Assembly: GCA_036005185.1 (NCBI GenBank)
Contig: DASYQS010000006.1
Coordinates: 1 to 64,000, forward strand
Reading direction: 5' to 3'
Length of the DNA: 64,000 nucleotides
Source: VBAU01 sp036005185
GTDB lineage: Bacteria > Bacteroidota > Bacteroidia > Chitinophagales > Chitinophagaceae
The first letter of the stretch is position 1. The number at the start of each line of letters is the position of its first letter. Position numbers and translations under genes: made by a program. A model generated the notes under the pieces. The model saw only the letters and a program-made list of their open reading frames with translations. It was not told the origin of the DNA and made no database searches. Below are positions 15,330-24,011 of this stretch, piece after piece.

Positions 15330-15851
15330 ATGAAAAAAATTACTCTTGCTTTTCTTTGTATTATTGGTGTTGGAGTTATCAATACACTATCTGCACAGGA
15401 AACAAGCAATGCATCTGCAATCGGTACTGACTATAAAACAGCTATTGGTATCAGGTTAAGCAATAATGCTCCTATTATCAGCAATGCTATTACATTAAAA
15501 CATTTTTTGAATGAAAAGACAGCCATAGAAGGATTTTTATCATTTAATCATGACCTTGTCGGTTTTGGTGCATTAGGTGAAATACATAAACCTTTTAGCA
15601 CACCCGGACTTCAATGGTTTTATGGCGCCGGGGCCTATGTTGGTTTTGGAAAAGAGTACGACGTAAATAAAGATAGAGATGTAAATACAACTTATTTTGG
15701 AGCACAAGGAGTTGTAGGCTTGGATTATAAATTTGCAAGCATACCCATTAATATATCCCTTGATTGGAAGCCTGAATTAAATCTTGTAACCGACATCAAT
15801 TTTGAGCCCGCCGCTATTGGGTTTTCGGCAAGGTTTACCTTTGGAAAGTAG
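15330..15851 (+). CDS. Small outer-membrane beta-barrel-like protein, unknown function
   Basis: 173 aa with a clear signal peptide (MKKITLAFLCIIGVGVINTLSAQ). The mature part has alternating hydrophobic strands with aromatic ends (TAIGIRLSNNAPIISNAITLKHFL, TAIEGFLSFNHDLVGFGALGEIHK, LQWFYGAGAYVGFGKEY, YFGAQGVVGLDYKFASIPINISLDWKPELN) and ends in FSARFTFGK, the Phe/Tyr-rich final strand expected of an OM barrel. About 8 strands fit. I do not recognise a named family. It stands alone with a terminator behind it. Confidence 0.75.
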   Translation: MKKITLAFLCIIGVGVINTLSAQETSNASAIGTDYKTAIGIRLSNNAPIISNAITLKHFLNEKTAIEGFLSFNHDLVGFGALGEIHKPFSTPGLQWFYGAGAYVGFGKEYDVNKDRDVNTTYFGAQGVVGLDYKFASIPINISLDWKPELNLVTDINFEPAAIGFSARFTFGK

Positions 15852-15876
15852 TATCGGCATCTATGCATATTTTTAG

Positions 15877-15903
15877 AAATCCCGTCTTGAGCGGGATTTT
15901 TTA
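15877..15903 (+). terminator. Intrinsic terminator after the small OM protein
   Basis: AAATCCCG (15877-15884) pairs with CGGGATTT (15892-15899) around a 7-nt loop, followed by a T run. Confidence 0.8.
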
Positions 15904-15983
15904 TTTGCATTGTGCAGTATTTTTTTCAAGTTTTTGCGTTTTTGTGCAGGAATTTACTTTATTTTGGGTACCAACAACTAGCG

Positions 15984-16733
15984 ATGCTTAAGAAAGAGAG
16001 ACAAGCTTATATACTTCATCAGGTAAACCTGCATAATAAAGTACTATCCTCAGTGCTAAGTCAGGAAATACATGTTTCCGAAGATACCATTCGAAGAGAT
16101 TTGTATGAACTTTCTGAAGAAGGTAAGCTAATAAAAGTTCATGGTGGTGCCTTATCACCATCTTTCGGGCAAGTTTATTATTCACCAAATACCACATATT
16201 CCCGTCCACAAAAAACGATCATTGCAAAAAAAGCAGCTTCCTTAATAAAGGATGGAATGTTTGTGCTCACCAGCGGTGGCAGCACTATTCTTGAATTAGC
16301 AAGAGCACTTCCCCCACAATTGAAAGCCACTTTTATTACTGGCAGTATTCCGGCTATTCTTGAGTATATGAATCATCCCAATATTGATGTGATAGTAATC
16401 GGAGATAAAATTTCAAAAAGTTCAAAAATCACAACTGGTGGAGAAGCTATCAATAAAATAAAACAGATCAGAGCTGACCTTTGTTTTTTAGGCACCAACG
16501 CCATTGATCTTACCAATGGAATAACCGATAGTGACTGGGATGTTGTGCAGCTTAAAAAAAGTATGATCGAATCATCGCAAAAAAGTGTTAGCCTAACTAT
16601 TTCAGAAAAGATAAACACATTGCAGCCTATCAAAATTTGCGACGTTGCAAATATAGATGTACTAATCACCGAATTGCCCGTTGATGACCCCATTTTAAAG
16701 CCTTATCATGAAAGTGGTATTGAAATCATGTAG
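15984..16733 (+). CDS. DeoR/GlpR-family transcriptional regulator
   Basis: 249 aa from the ATG at 15984. The N-terminal winged helix-turn-helix reads MLKKERQAYILHQVNLHNKVLSSVLSQEIHVSEDTIRRDLYELSEEGKLIKVHGGAL; the EDTIRRDL recognition helix and KVHGGA are the DeoR signature. The rest (LTSGGSTILELARAL, FITGSIPAI, CFLGTNAIDLTNGITDSDWDVVQLKKSMIESSQKSVSLTISEK) is the sugar-phosphate-sensing domain. The frame is open for 24 more codons upstream, but these lack family similarity. It lies 84 bp before the SusC gene in the same direction, so it may control or be co-transcribed with it; DeoR proteins usually sense a phosphorylated sugar. Confidence 0.93.
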   Translation: MLKKERQAYILHQVNLHNKVLSSVLSQEIHVSEDTIRRDLYELSEEGKLIKVHGGALSPSFGQVYYSPNTTYSRPQKTIIAKKAASLIKDGMFVLTSGGSTILELARALPPQLKATFITGSIPAILEYMNHPNIDVIVIGDKISKSSKITTGGEAINKIKQIRADLCFLGTNAIDLTNGITDSDWDVVQLKKSMIESSQKSVSLTISEKINTLQPIKICDVANIDVLITELPVDDPILKPYHESGIEIM

Positions 16734-16817
16734 TCGTTTATAATTATCCTATTTGAAAGCAGCAAAGTTCTTGAATAAACGCTCTAAATTCTTTAAGTAA
16801 ACTAAACACAAATTGCT

Positions 16818-19800
16818 ATGAGAAAATTTCTGCGACTGATGTTTTTGCCGGTCTTGATTCTTTTGTGCGCAACAAAAGTATTCGCACAAGAAAAAACAGT
16901 GACAGGTAAAATATTTGGCACCGACAATCAACCGTTGGCTGGAGCAACTATAAGAGTAAAAGGTACAAACCGGATTGTTCAAACTGATGCAACTGGTTCG
17001 TTCTCCATTAAAGTAAGCAAAGGACAAACTCTTGAGATTACCCATGTTAGCTATGAGCCAACTTCCGTAAAAATCGGAGATTCAAATCTAGTTTCACTTT
17101 CACTGAAATCAAGTGAAGGCACTATGAGTGAAGTTGTAGTGACAGCAATGGATATAAAACGAAATCCCCGGGAGTTAGGATATTCAGTACAAACTGTAAA
17201 AGGAAGTGATATCCAAGAAACGCAGAGAGAAAATTTTGTGAATAGCCTGGAAGGCAGAGTGGCGGGTCTAACAGTTACACCTACAACCGGAGCTGCAGGT
17301 TCTTCAACCGGTATCGTGTTGAGAGGCTTTAACTCAACAAGTGGAACTAATCAACCTCTTTTCGTTGTCGATGGTGTGATTGTAGATAACAATAGTTTCA
17401 ACTCAAATTCTTACGGTGGAGCTGGGGTTGGTCTCGCTTCAGACGGGGCTAACAGGAACGTCGATAATACAAACCGCATTGCCGATATTAACCCAAACGA
17501 CATTGAGTCAATCACTGTGTTGAAAGGTCCGGAAGCTACCGCTCTATACGGTAGCCAGGCGAGTTCAGGTGCCATAGTAATTACCACAAAAAAAGGAAGA
17601 GGCACACAAGGAAAGGTAAGAGTGACTTACGATAATGATTTCCGTTTCCAGAAAGTTACGCGGTTTGCTGACGTGAATAATGAATATGGACCTGGGACAA
17701 GTAATGGGATACCAACCGCTCCGCCACTTTCAGGGCAGTTCACATCGTTTGGCCCTAAATGGGCACCCAACACCACTTTATATGATAATCTTCATCATTT
17801 TTATCAAACAGGTTTTTCACAAACCCATAATTTAGGTATAGAATGGGGGAACAAAAATGTAGCGTTCAGGCTTTCGGGTCAGTATTTCGATAGCAAAGGC
17901 GTTATACCGGACAATAAATACACTAAATACAGTTTCAAGGTTTCCAATACTACAAATATTGGAAAGTATATAACCATTACCCCTGCAATTGCTTACTCAA
18001 ATGCTGACAATCGTAAACCAGTAAAGGGGGCAAATTCGTTCTTGATGGCTCTATATGAATGGCCCGCAAACAATGATGTTCGAAATTTTGAAGATGATTA
18101 CGGTGGCAAGTTGACGCTTTTCAATGCTAATTATAATTCTGACTTTGATAACCCAATTTGGAGTGCTAAAAACAATATAATAGGTGACAAGAATGAGCGT
18201 TGGATTGCAACTGGTGGCATAGATTATAATCCTCTCCCTTGGCTATCATTAACGGGAAGGTTTGGTTATGATACTTATCAAAATGATGGATATGTATTTA
18301 CTCATCCACAATCTTATTTGTTATCGGCTAGTACGCTGGGAACATTAGATAATTATTACAGAACATACAAAGGGTATAACCACACCATCACCGCAACTGC
18401 GAAAAAGAAATTCGGCGACTTTAGCACGAGGTTGCTCGTTGGCACAGTGTGGCAAGATTTTGAAACGGAGGCGTATGGTGTGTTCGGAAATCACGTGGCA
18501 GATTCATTGGTGGCTGGCAGGTTATACAAGAACGGCGATATAGTTACCAGTTTTAATCCGAAGGACAGCAGCATTACATTGCCAGGGTCAAGAACACGTT
18601 TGCTGAGAAACTATTTCGGCGAGCCAAACCTGAATATTTTCCGCGAGCTGGCATATTTCGGTGAAGTATCCGTCGGGTTTAAGAATGTTGTATTTGTAAC
18701 TTATTCGCATCGTTTTGAAACTGCGTCTCCAATTCCAAAAAAGAACAACAATTATAACTACCCTGGTGCCAGCATAAGCGCCATTATATCGGATATATTT
18801 CCTCAAATTAAAAAGGGCAATTTTATCAATTACCTAAAACTGAGAGCTTCTTCTGCCAATACTGCGAGACTGAACGATCCTTACTCTAACCAGGCTGTTT
18901 TCGTTAATAATACCAGCAGTTCAGTTGTACCTGGTTATACCTATGGATTTACTGGAACCAATCCTGATCTCAAGCCCGAAAAACAGAGGACCTATGAAAC
19001 GGGTGCAGAGTTGAGGCTGCTGAACAATAAGATAACCTTTGAAATAGCTTATTACAATACATTGTGTACCGATCAAATAGCACAAAATTACAGAGCCAGC
19101 TATGCGACGGGATTTGTACTGAATACAAAAAATGCTGCGGAGTTGCGCAATGAAGGGCTGGAAGTATCGCTTGGTGTAACGCCTTTAAAGAAAAAGGATT
19201 TCACATGGAATATCAATTTCAACTTTAACCACATGTGGAGCGAAGTATTAAAGATTCCCGAATCTATCGGCCCTTTGAATGATTTTTACAATTCTGATAC
19301 TTATATTTCAAATGTGCGGGGTGGGCTGGTAAGGGGTCATAAAACAGGGGGTATTACAGGTTCTATTTACCAACGAAATAAAGCGGGGCAAATTCTTATT
19401 GACCCACTAACGGGCCTCGGCAAGGTTACGGCTGCAGGCGATAATCGTTTCATAGGTGAAAGAACTCCTGATTTTACATTGGGAACGATCAATTCGTTTC
19501 GATATAAAAACTGGAGTCTGAATTTCCTTTGGGATCTTAGAGTAGGCGGTGATATCTATAATGGCACCGACCAGGTTCTTACCGGCCTAGGCAAAAGCCA
19601 GAGGACTGCTGACCGTATGACTCCGAGGGTAGTACAGGGCGTTCTTGCAGATGGCTTTGAGAATACCGACCATCCAACTGCAAACACAATTGTTGTTACA
19701 CCTTACTTCCAAAGTACTTATTATACCACTATGCCGGACGAAGAGTTTATTGAACATGATGTAAATTGGATGCGATTGAGAGACCTGACATTGAATTACA

Positions 19801-20009
19801 GGCTGACAAAACCATTCATTAAGCACGTAAGGGAAATGAGCTTTTTTATAACAGGAAACGACCTGATTGTTTTTTCCAATTATAGCGGAGCGGATGCAGC
19901 CGTAAATGCAAACAATCCCGGTACCAGAGGTGTTGGAGGATACGGTCTTGACCTGGGCAGCGCCCCGACTCCAATAAGTATAAACTTTGGACTGCGCGCC
20001 AATTTTTAA
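16818..20009 (+). CDS. SusC/RagA-type TonB-linked outer-membrane transporter
   Basis: 1063 aa. Signal peptide (~1-24, ending VFAQ); carboxypeptidase-regulatory-like domain (KTVTGKIFGTDNQPLAGATIRVKGT, ~26-105); SusC plug with NSLEGRVAGLTV and QPLFVVDGVIVDNNSF (the DG motif, ~175), then IESITVLKGPEATALYGSQASSGAIVITTKKG; finally a 22-strand-type barrel ending in FGLRANF. It imports a ligand captured by its SusD partner using TonB energy. The partner follows after 34 bp. No glycoside hydrolase or peptidase is adjacent, so the substrate is unknown. The DeoR gene just upstream is a plausible regulator. Confidence 0.95.
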   Translation: MRKFLRLMFLPVLILLCATKVFAQEKTVTGKIFGTDNQPLAGATIRVKGTNRIVQTDATGSFSIKVSKGQTLEITHVSYEPTSVKIGDSNLVSLSLKSSEGTMSEVVVTAMDIKRNPRELGYSVQTVKGSDIQETQRENFVNSLEGRVAGLTVTPTTGAAGSSTGIVLRGFNSTSGTNQPLFVVDGVIVDNNSFNSNSYGGAGVGLASDGANRNVDNTNRIADINPNDIESITVLKGPEATALYGSQASSGAIVITTKKGRGTQGKVRVTYDNDFRFQKVTRFADVNNEYGPGTSNGIPTAPPLSGQFTSFGPKWAPNTTLYDNLHHFYQTGFSQTHNLGIEWGNKNVAFRLSGQYFDSKGVIPDNKYTKYSFKVSNTTNIGKYITITPAIAYSNADNRKPVKGANSFLMALYEWPANNDVRNFEDDYGGKLTLFNANYNSDFDNPIWSAKNNIIGDKNERWIATGGIDYNPLPWLSLTGRFGYDTYQNDGYVFTHPQSYLLSASTLGTLDNYYRTYKGYNHTITATAKKKFGDFSTRLLVGTVWQDFETEAYGVFGNHVADSLVAGRLYKNGDIVTSFNPKDSSITLPGSRTRLLRNYFGEPNLNIFRELAYFGEVSVGFKNVVFVTYSHRFETASPIPKKNNNYNYPGASISAIISDIFPQIKKGNFINYLKLRASSANTARLNDPYSNQAVFVNNTSSSVVPGYTYGFTGTNPDLKPEKQRTYETGAELRLLNNKITFEIAYYNTLCTDQIAQNYRASYATGFVLNTKNAAELRNEGLEVSLGVTPLKKKDFTWNINFNFNHMWSEVLKIPESIGPLNDFYNSDTYISNVRGGLVRGHKTGGITGSIYQRNKAGQILIDPLTGLGKVTAAGDNRFIGERTPDFTLGTINSFRYKNWSLNFLWDLRVGGDIYNGTDQVLTGLGKSQRTADRMTPRVVQGVLADGFENTDHPTANTIVVTPYFQSTYYTTMPDEEFIEHDVNWMRLRDLTLNYRLTKPFIKHVREMSFFITGNDLIVFSNYSGADAAVNANNPGTRGVGGYGLDLGSAPTPISINFGLRANF

Positions 20010-20043
20010 TGCTTATCCTTTTTTAAACAATTAAAATTTTTGT

Positions 20044-21738
20044 ATGAAGAATAAATTTTTGAAATCAATATTTCTTGCCGCTGCTGTCATCACGATTGGA
20101 GTGACGGCATGCACAAAAAAAATTGATGATGCTTATCTGAATCCAAATGCCGCTACCAGGCAGCCAATTGAGAATATTCTTCCAGGTGTGATCGGAGGCT
20201 TTACATGGTTTTCTTCAACTGCAGGCACAGCATTTGGCGTTGTCATTGACGGAACTTTTGTAGGCCGTTATATACAATATTGGGGAATCAATACCGGCGC
20301 CGATAGCTGGGGGCAAATGAGTATGCTGGGTGGCGCTGCAGATAACGGCGGCTCTCTATGGGGCACTGTTTATTATGGCCAGGGAGGAAATGTAAACAAG
20401 ATCATTCAATGGGGCACTGAGGAGGAAAAATGGGACTATGTAGGTGCGGCTTGGGCCATCAGGGCCTGGGGATGGCTGGAATTAACCCAAGAGTACAATT
20501 ATGGAATTGTGAAAGAGGCGTTTGATCCAAATCTGTCTTCATTTCATTACGAGGATCAGCCGGAAATTTTTGACAGCTGCCGTGCTGTATGCCATCGTGC
20601 ATTGGAATTTTTAAACAGAACAGATGGGAATGTAAGCCAAGCCAACCTGGCAATAGGCGACGCTTTCTTTAATAAGGGAGATGTAAATAAATGGAAGAAG
20701 TTCGTATACGGAATTCTTGCGCGTTCTTATATTGATTTAAGTTACAAGAGTATTTTCTTGTCCAATCATTATGCCGATTCGGCTATTAAATATGCGGGTC
20801 TTGCAATGACAACTAATGCAGATAATGCTACCGTTAAAGTGGCGGGCGGCTCAACTTCAGCTCTTAATAATTATTGGGGGCCATTTCGTGCAAATTTTGG
20901 CACTTACAGGCAAGGTTCTTATGTTGCACGTCTGATGAATGGTGATGATACAACCTGTTTTGCAGGTGTCACCGACCCAAGATGTTGGTATATGCTGAGT
21001 GAAAACCTGAATGGTACATTCAAAGGTTTACTTCCATGGGCAGGAAATTCGACGATGAGTAATGATTATCCAAAGAATTTCTGGCGGTATGCCCCTCAAA
21101 CTAAAGTCGGCACTACCACCTACCCCATTTATCCCCCTTCAACTTCAACACCTCCTGTCAGCCAAGACAGCAGCCGTTATCTTTATCAGAATACAAGCCC
21201 ATGGCCACTGATGACTGCTTCGGAAATGCAGTTCATCATTGCCGAGGCTGCTCTCCGCAAGGGCGATAAAACCCTGGCCCTCGAGGCATATAAGAATGGA
21301 ATAAACTTGAATTTTGATATGCTAACGAACGATTACCCGCAGAATATTCCTGCTGGTAAACAAATCACGCCTACTGTTAAAAGCGCTTATTTGTCAAATC
21401 CTATTATCGTTCCGGCCACTGCAGATGGTCTCACACTTACGCACATAATGAACCAAAAGTATATAGCCTTATACGTTTGGGGTACGCTCGAAACCTGGGT
21501 GGACATGCGCAAATTTCACTACATAGATACTGACCCGGCAACCGGTAAGAGAGTCTATGCAGGCTTCATTCCTCCATCGGGCAATAATTTGGTATCTACC
21601 AACCTTGGTGAATTGACATATCGGATGAGGCCAAGATTTAATTCAGAATATCTCTATGATATTCCCGAGCTCACGAGAATCGGAGCTTATCAATATCCAA
21701 ATTATAACACTTACAAACCCTGGTTTGCAATCCCATAA
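20044..21738 (+). CDS. SusD/RagB-family nutrient-binding lipoprotein
   Basis: 564 aa lipoprotein. Signal MKNKFLKSIFLAAAVITIGVTAC, lipobox Cys23. The mature part is a SusD-like TPR-type helical fold: DDAYLNPNAATRQPIENILPGVIGG at the start, WAIRAWGWLELTQEYNYG in the middle, MTASEMQFIIAEAALRKGDKTLALEAYKNGI (~395-425, the conserved TPR helix pair) and MNQKYIALYVWGTLETWVDMRKFHY. The C-terminal RMRPRFNSEYLYDIPELTRIG matches the group often annotated SusD/RagB nutrient-binding. It acts as the surface lid of the SusC transporter encoded 34 bp upstream. Confidence 0.94.
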   Translation: MKNKFLKSIFLAAAVITIGVTACTKKIDDAYLNPNAATRQPIENILPGVIGGFTWFSSTAGTAFGVVIDGTFVGRYIQYWGINTGADSWGQMSMLGGAADNGGSLWGTVYYGQGGNVNKIIQWGTEEEKWDYVGAAWAIRAWGWLELTQEYNYGIVKEAFDPNLSSFHYEDQPEIFDSCRAVCHRALEFLNRTDGNVSQANLAIGDAFFNKGDVNKWKKFVYGILARSYIDLSYKSIFLSNHYADSAIKYAGLAMTTNADNATVKVAGGSTSALNNYWGPFRANFGTYRQGSYVARLMNGDDTTCFAGVTDPRCWYMLSENLNGTFKGLLPWAGNSTMSNDYPKNFWRYAPQTKVGTTTYPIYPPSTSTPPVSQDSSRYLYQNTSPWPLMTASEMQFIIAEAALRKGDKTLALEAYKNGINLNFDMLTNDYPQNIPAGKQITPTVKSAYLSNPIIVPATADGLTLTHIMNQKYIALYVWGTLETWVDMRKFHYIDTDPATGKRVYAGFIPPSGNNLVSTNLGELTYRMRPRFNSEYLYDIPELTRIGAYQYPNYNTYKPWFAIP

Positions 21739-21766
21739 ATTTCTTAACAAGAAAAAATCTCTAACA

Positions 21767-22537
21767 ATGAAACTTTTCGAAATATTTAAAATAAGCTTGG
21801 GAGCGATGGGCATCTGTAGTATTCTCTTATCGTGTACGAGAGATATTCCTGAGCCCATAGCTACTATAGACACGGATTTTACAGCCAGTTCTTTCGTGCA
21901 AGTATATAATGCTTCAATACCGTCTGCTGCAACCGACCCGAGAAAGAACTATGTTTTTGTAAACGGCACACCCGTGACAGGGGCCGCTGTTGGGTATGGA
22001 AGTCTTTTCCCTGCTGTTGGACCAGGAGTTTCTATTCTTAGTGGCTCACAAGCATTTCTAATAAAAGATACCTTGCCTTCTGCTACACAACCGCAGCTCT
22101 CATTTTCTCCGAATTTGGAATCCACAAAACACTACACCGTTTTTATGTATGATACATTTAATGTAATCAAACAAAAGGTGGTGCAAACGAATATAGAGAT
22201 TCCTGACGATACCACATCGAGAGTAAGATTTGCAAACTTTGCTTATTACCCCACGGCCACTGCTGGGATTGATATCTTCTCAAAAGCCAGAAATGCTTAT
22301 GTTGTGCAAAACCTCTTATCAACACAGGTAACCGAGTTTATTCCTTATGCTTCCGCCGTAAGCGATACTCTATATGTATATGAAGCAGGTAACCCCACGA
22401 ATAAACTAGACACGCTAAATGGTTTTTTTCCTACTCGCCTGCGGAGTTACACACTTATCTTCCGCGGTCGCTGGAGAACAAACGAAGCAGGTTCGGCCGC
22501 TAATCCGAGAGTATTAACTTCATTTCCAAACAACTGA
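21767..22537 (+). CDS. DUF4397-domain lipoprotein
   Basis: 256 aa from the ATG at 21767, a lipoprotein with lipobox SILLSC (Cys23). The frame is open further upstream inside susD, but the signal peptide fixes the start here, 28 bp after the susD stop. Two DUF4397-like beta units follow: SSFVQVYNASIPS...YVFVNGTPVTGAAVGYGSLF, and SRVRFANFAYYPTATAGIDIFSK...TEFIPYASAVSDTLYVYEAG...YTLIFRGRW. DUF4397 proteins often occur as the third gene of Bacteroidota SusCD loci and are presumed surface-exposed; function unproven. A strong terminator follows, so susC-susD-this gene form one unit. Confidence 0.88.
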   Translation: MKLFEIFKISLGAMGICSILLSCTRDIPEPIATIDTDFTASSFVQVYNASIPSAATDPRKNYVFVNGTPVTGAAVGYGSLFPAVGPGVSILSGSQAFLIKDTLPSATQPQLSFSPNLESTKHYTVFMYDTFNVIKQKVVQTNIEIPDDTTSRVRFANFAYYPTATAGIDIFSKARNAYVVQNLLSTQVTEFIPYASAVSDTLYVYEAGNPTNKLDTLNGFFPTRLRSYTLIFRGRWRTNEAGSAANPRVLTSFPNN

Positions 22538-22554
22538 TTTCTGCACAAGTGATG

Positions 22555-22588
22555 AACTGTCCGGTCTTAACCGGACAGTTTTTTTATT
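22555..22588 (+). terminator. Strong intrinsic terminator of the SusCD operon
   Basis: AACTGTCCGG (22555-22564) and CCGGACAGTT (22571-22580) form a 10-bp perfect stem with a 6-nt loop, followed by seven or more T. Confidence 0.92.
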
Positions 22589-22819
22589 AGATATGACCAA
22601 AGAAAGTGATGGTGGGAATAATCAAGGTGATTACTAGAACATTAACAGTAGGAACTTTATAAAATATAAACCAATCTTCACGAAAAACTAAGAACTTAAG
22701 ATTTGGTGAAGGCGCCTTGTATTTCGACTGGCATATTTTTTTCAGCAATAAATTCCTAAGCGCTCATTTTCTTCCCTCCAGGATTTTCATAGATTTTTTA
22801 ACTATAAAAATTTTTTATC

Positions 22820-23038
22820 ATGTCTGTAGTAAAAGTGATCGAAGTCATGTCGAACTCAACAAAGAGTTGGGAAGATGCCGCACAGAGAGCTGTTGAAGAA
22901 GCCTCAAAAACATTGCATAATATCCGCTCTATTTATATCAAAGATCACAATGCCGTAGTGGAAAACGGAAAGATAACGGAGTATCGGGTTACAGGTAAAG
23001 TGAGCTTTGAACTAGATCCGGCAAGTAAAGATCGCTGA
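22820..23038 (+). CDS. Dodecin family protein
   Basis: 72 aa, the usual length. MSVVKVIEVMSNSTKSWEDAAQRAVEEASKTLHNIRSIYIKDHNAVVENGKITEYRVTGKVSFEL matches dodecin throughout, including the SWEDA start of the helix and the IxEYRVxxKVxFEL final strand. Dodecins form hollow dodecamers that bind flavins (or CoA) and buffer free flavin in the cytosol. Here the Trp that stacks on the isoalloxazine in archaeal and bacterial dodecins is replaced within IRSIYIKDHNAVV, so flavin binding is not assured. Single gene; the 230 bp upstream are non-coding. Confidence 0.93.
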   Translation: MSVVKVIEVMSNSTKSWEDAAQRAVEEASKTLHNIRSIYIKDHNAVVENGKITEYRVTGKVSFELDPASKDR

Positions 23039-23041
23039 TGC

Positions 23042-23146
23042 TATTTGGTAATTATTCATTATTGATTACTGATTATTATATGCGCAATATTGAAAGCGCT
23101 TACCGGCGGAAATGAATAATTAATAATGAATAATCAATAATTCAAA
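23042..23146. repeat. Spacer with inverted ATTATTCATTATTGATTA-type arms
   Basis: GGTAATTATTCATTATTGAT (from ~23046) is complementary to AATGAATAATTAATAATGAATAATCAATAATT (~23111-23142). A ~100-bp AT-rich inverted spacer of the same style as others in the window but with different words. Confidence 0.55.
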
Positions 23147-23155
23147 CTGAGCACT

Positions 23156-23989
23156 GTGCAAATTGATAATGACACAGGAGGTAATTTATTTGATTTTATC
23201 AAACGAAATCCACGACCAGCAAAACCACGCACAGCCGGCATTACAGAAATTCGAGGCCCTTACTATTCCGTGATGGGTACAAACTATTTGCATGATGTAT
23301 TGGAGACAATGGGCGAATACATAGATTCTTTAAAATTTGCCGGTGGCTCGTTTGCATTAATTCATCCCAAGGCGTTACAAAATATTATTGAAACAGCACA
23401 TTCACACAATGTGCTTGTTTCTACCAGTGGTTTTATCGAATATGTTCTTACTCAAGGTAGAAGTGCAATTGAAAAATATATTCAACAATGTAAATCGGTT
23501 GGCTTTGATATTATTGAAATTTCGTCAGGATTTGTTACGATCCCTACGGATGATTGGCTTCGATTGATAGACTTGGTGCATAAAGAAGGGTTAAAAGCAA
23601 AGCCCGAAATAGGAATACAATTTGGCGCCGGTGGTGCCACTGCTGCTGCAGAATTGAAAGCGGAGGGAACAAAAGACGCAGGCTATGCTATTCATCAAGC
23701 GAAGCGTTTTTTACAAGAAGGTGTTTATATGATCATGATAGAATCAGAAGGCATCACAGAAAATACAGAACCGTGGCGCACGGACATAGCAGCACGTTTT
23801 ATCAATGAGGTTGGAATGGAAAAACTAATGTTTGAAGCGGCTGATCCGGCGGCGTTTGAATGGTATATTAAAAATTATGGACATCATGTAAATCTTTTTG
23901 TAGATCACGGCCAAATTGTTCAATTGGAATGTTTGCGATCAGGAATATGGGGAACAAAAACTACATGGGGAAGGATACAGGGATTTTGA
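23156..23989 (+). CDS. Phosphosulfolactate synthase family protein (ComA-like)
   Basis: 277 aa TIM-barrel of the ComA family. KPRTAGITEIRGPYYS (~21-36), LKFAGGSFALIHPKAL, VLVSTSGFIEYVLTQG, FDIIEISSGFVTIPTDDWLRLI and KPEIGIQFGAGG follow the family pattern, with Glu in the IEISSGF strand and MIESEGITEN near the C-terminus. ComA adds sulfite to phosphoenolpyruvate, the first step of coenzyme M synthesis in archaea. Most bacterial and plant members (e.g. HSA32) do not make CoM and their function is open, so the reaction here is uncertain. Start is GTG at 23156; no ATG fits the conserved N-terminus. Confidence 0.87.
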   Translation: MQIDNDTGGNLFDFIKRNPRPAKPRTAGITEIRGPYYSVMGTNYLHDVLETMGEYIDSLKFAGGSFALIHPKALQNIIETAHSHNVLVSTSGFIEYVLTQGRSAIEKYIQQCKSVGFDIIEISSGFVTIPTDDWLRLIDLVHKEGLKAKPEIGIQFGAGGATAAAELKAEGTKDAGYAIHQAKRFLQEGVYMIMIESEGITENTEPWRTDIAARFINEVGMEKLMFEAADPAAFEWYIKNYGHHVNLFVDHGQIVQLECLRSGIWGTKTTWGRIQGF

Positions 23990-24011
23990 ATTATATAAAC
24001 GATAAATCAAA

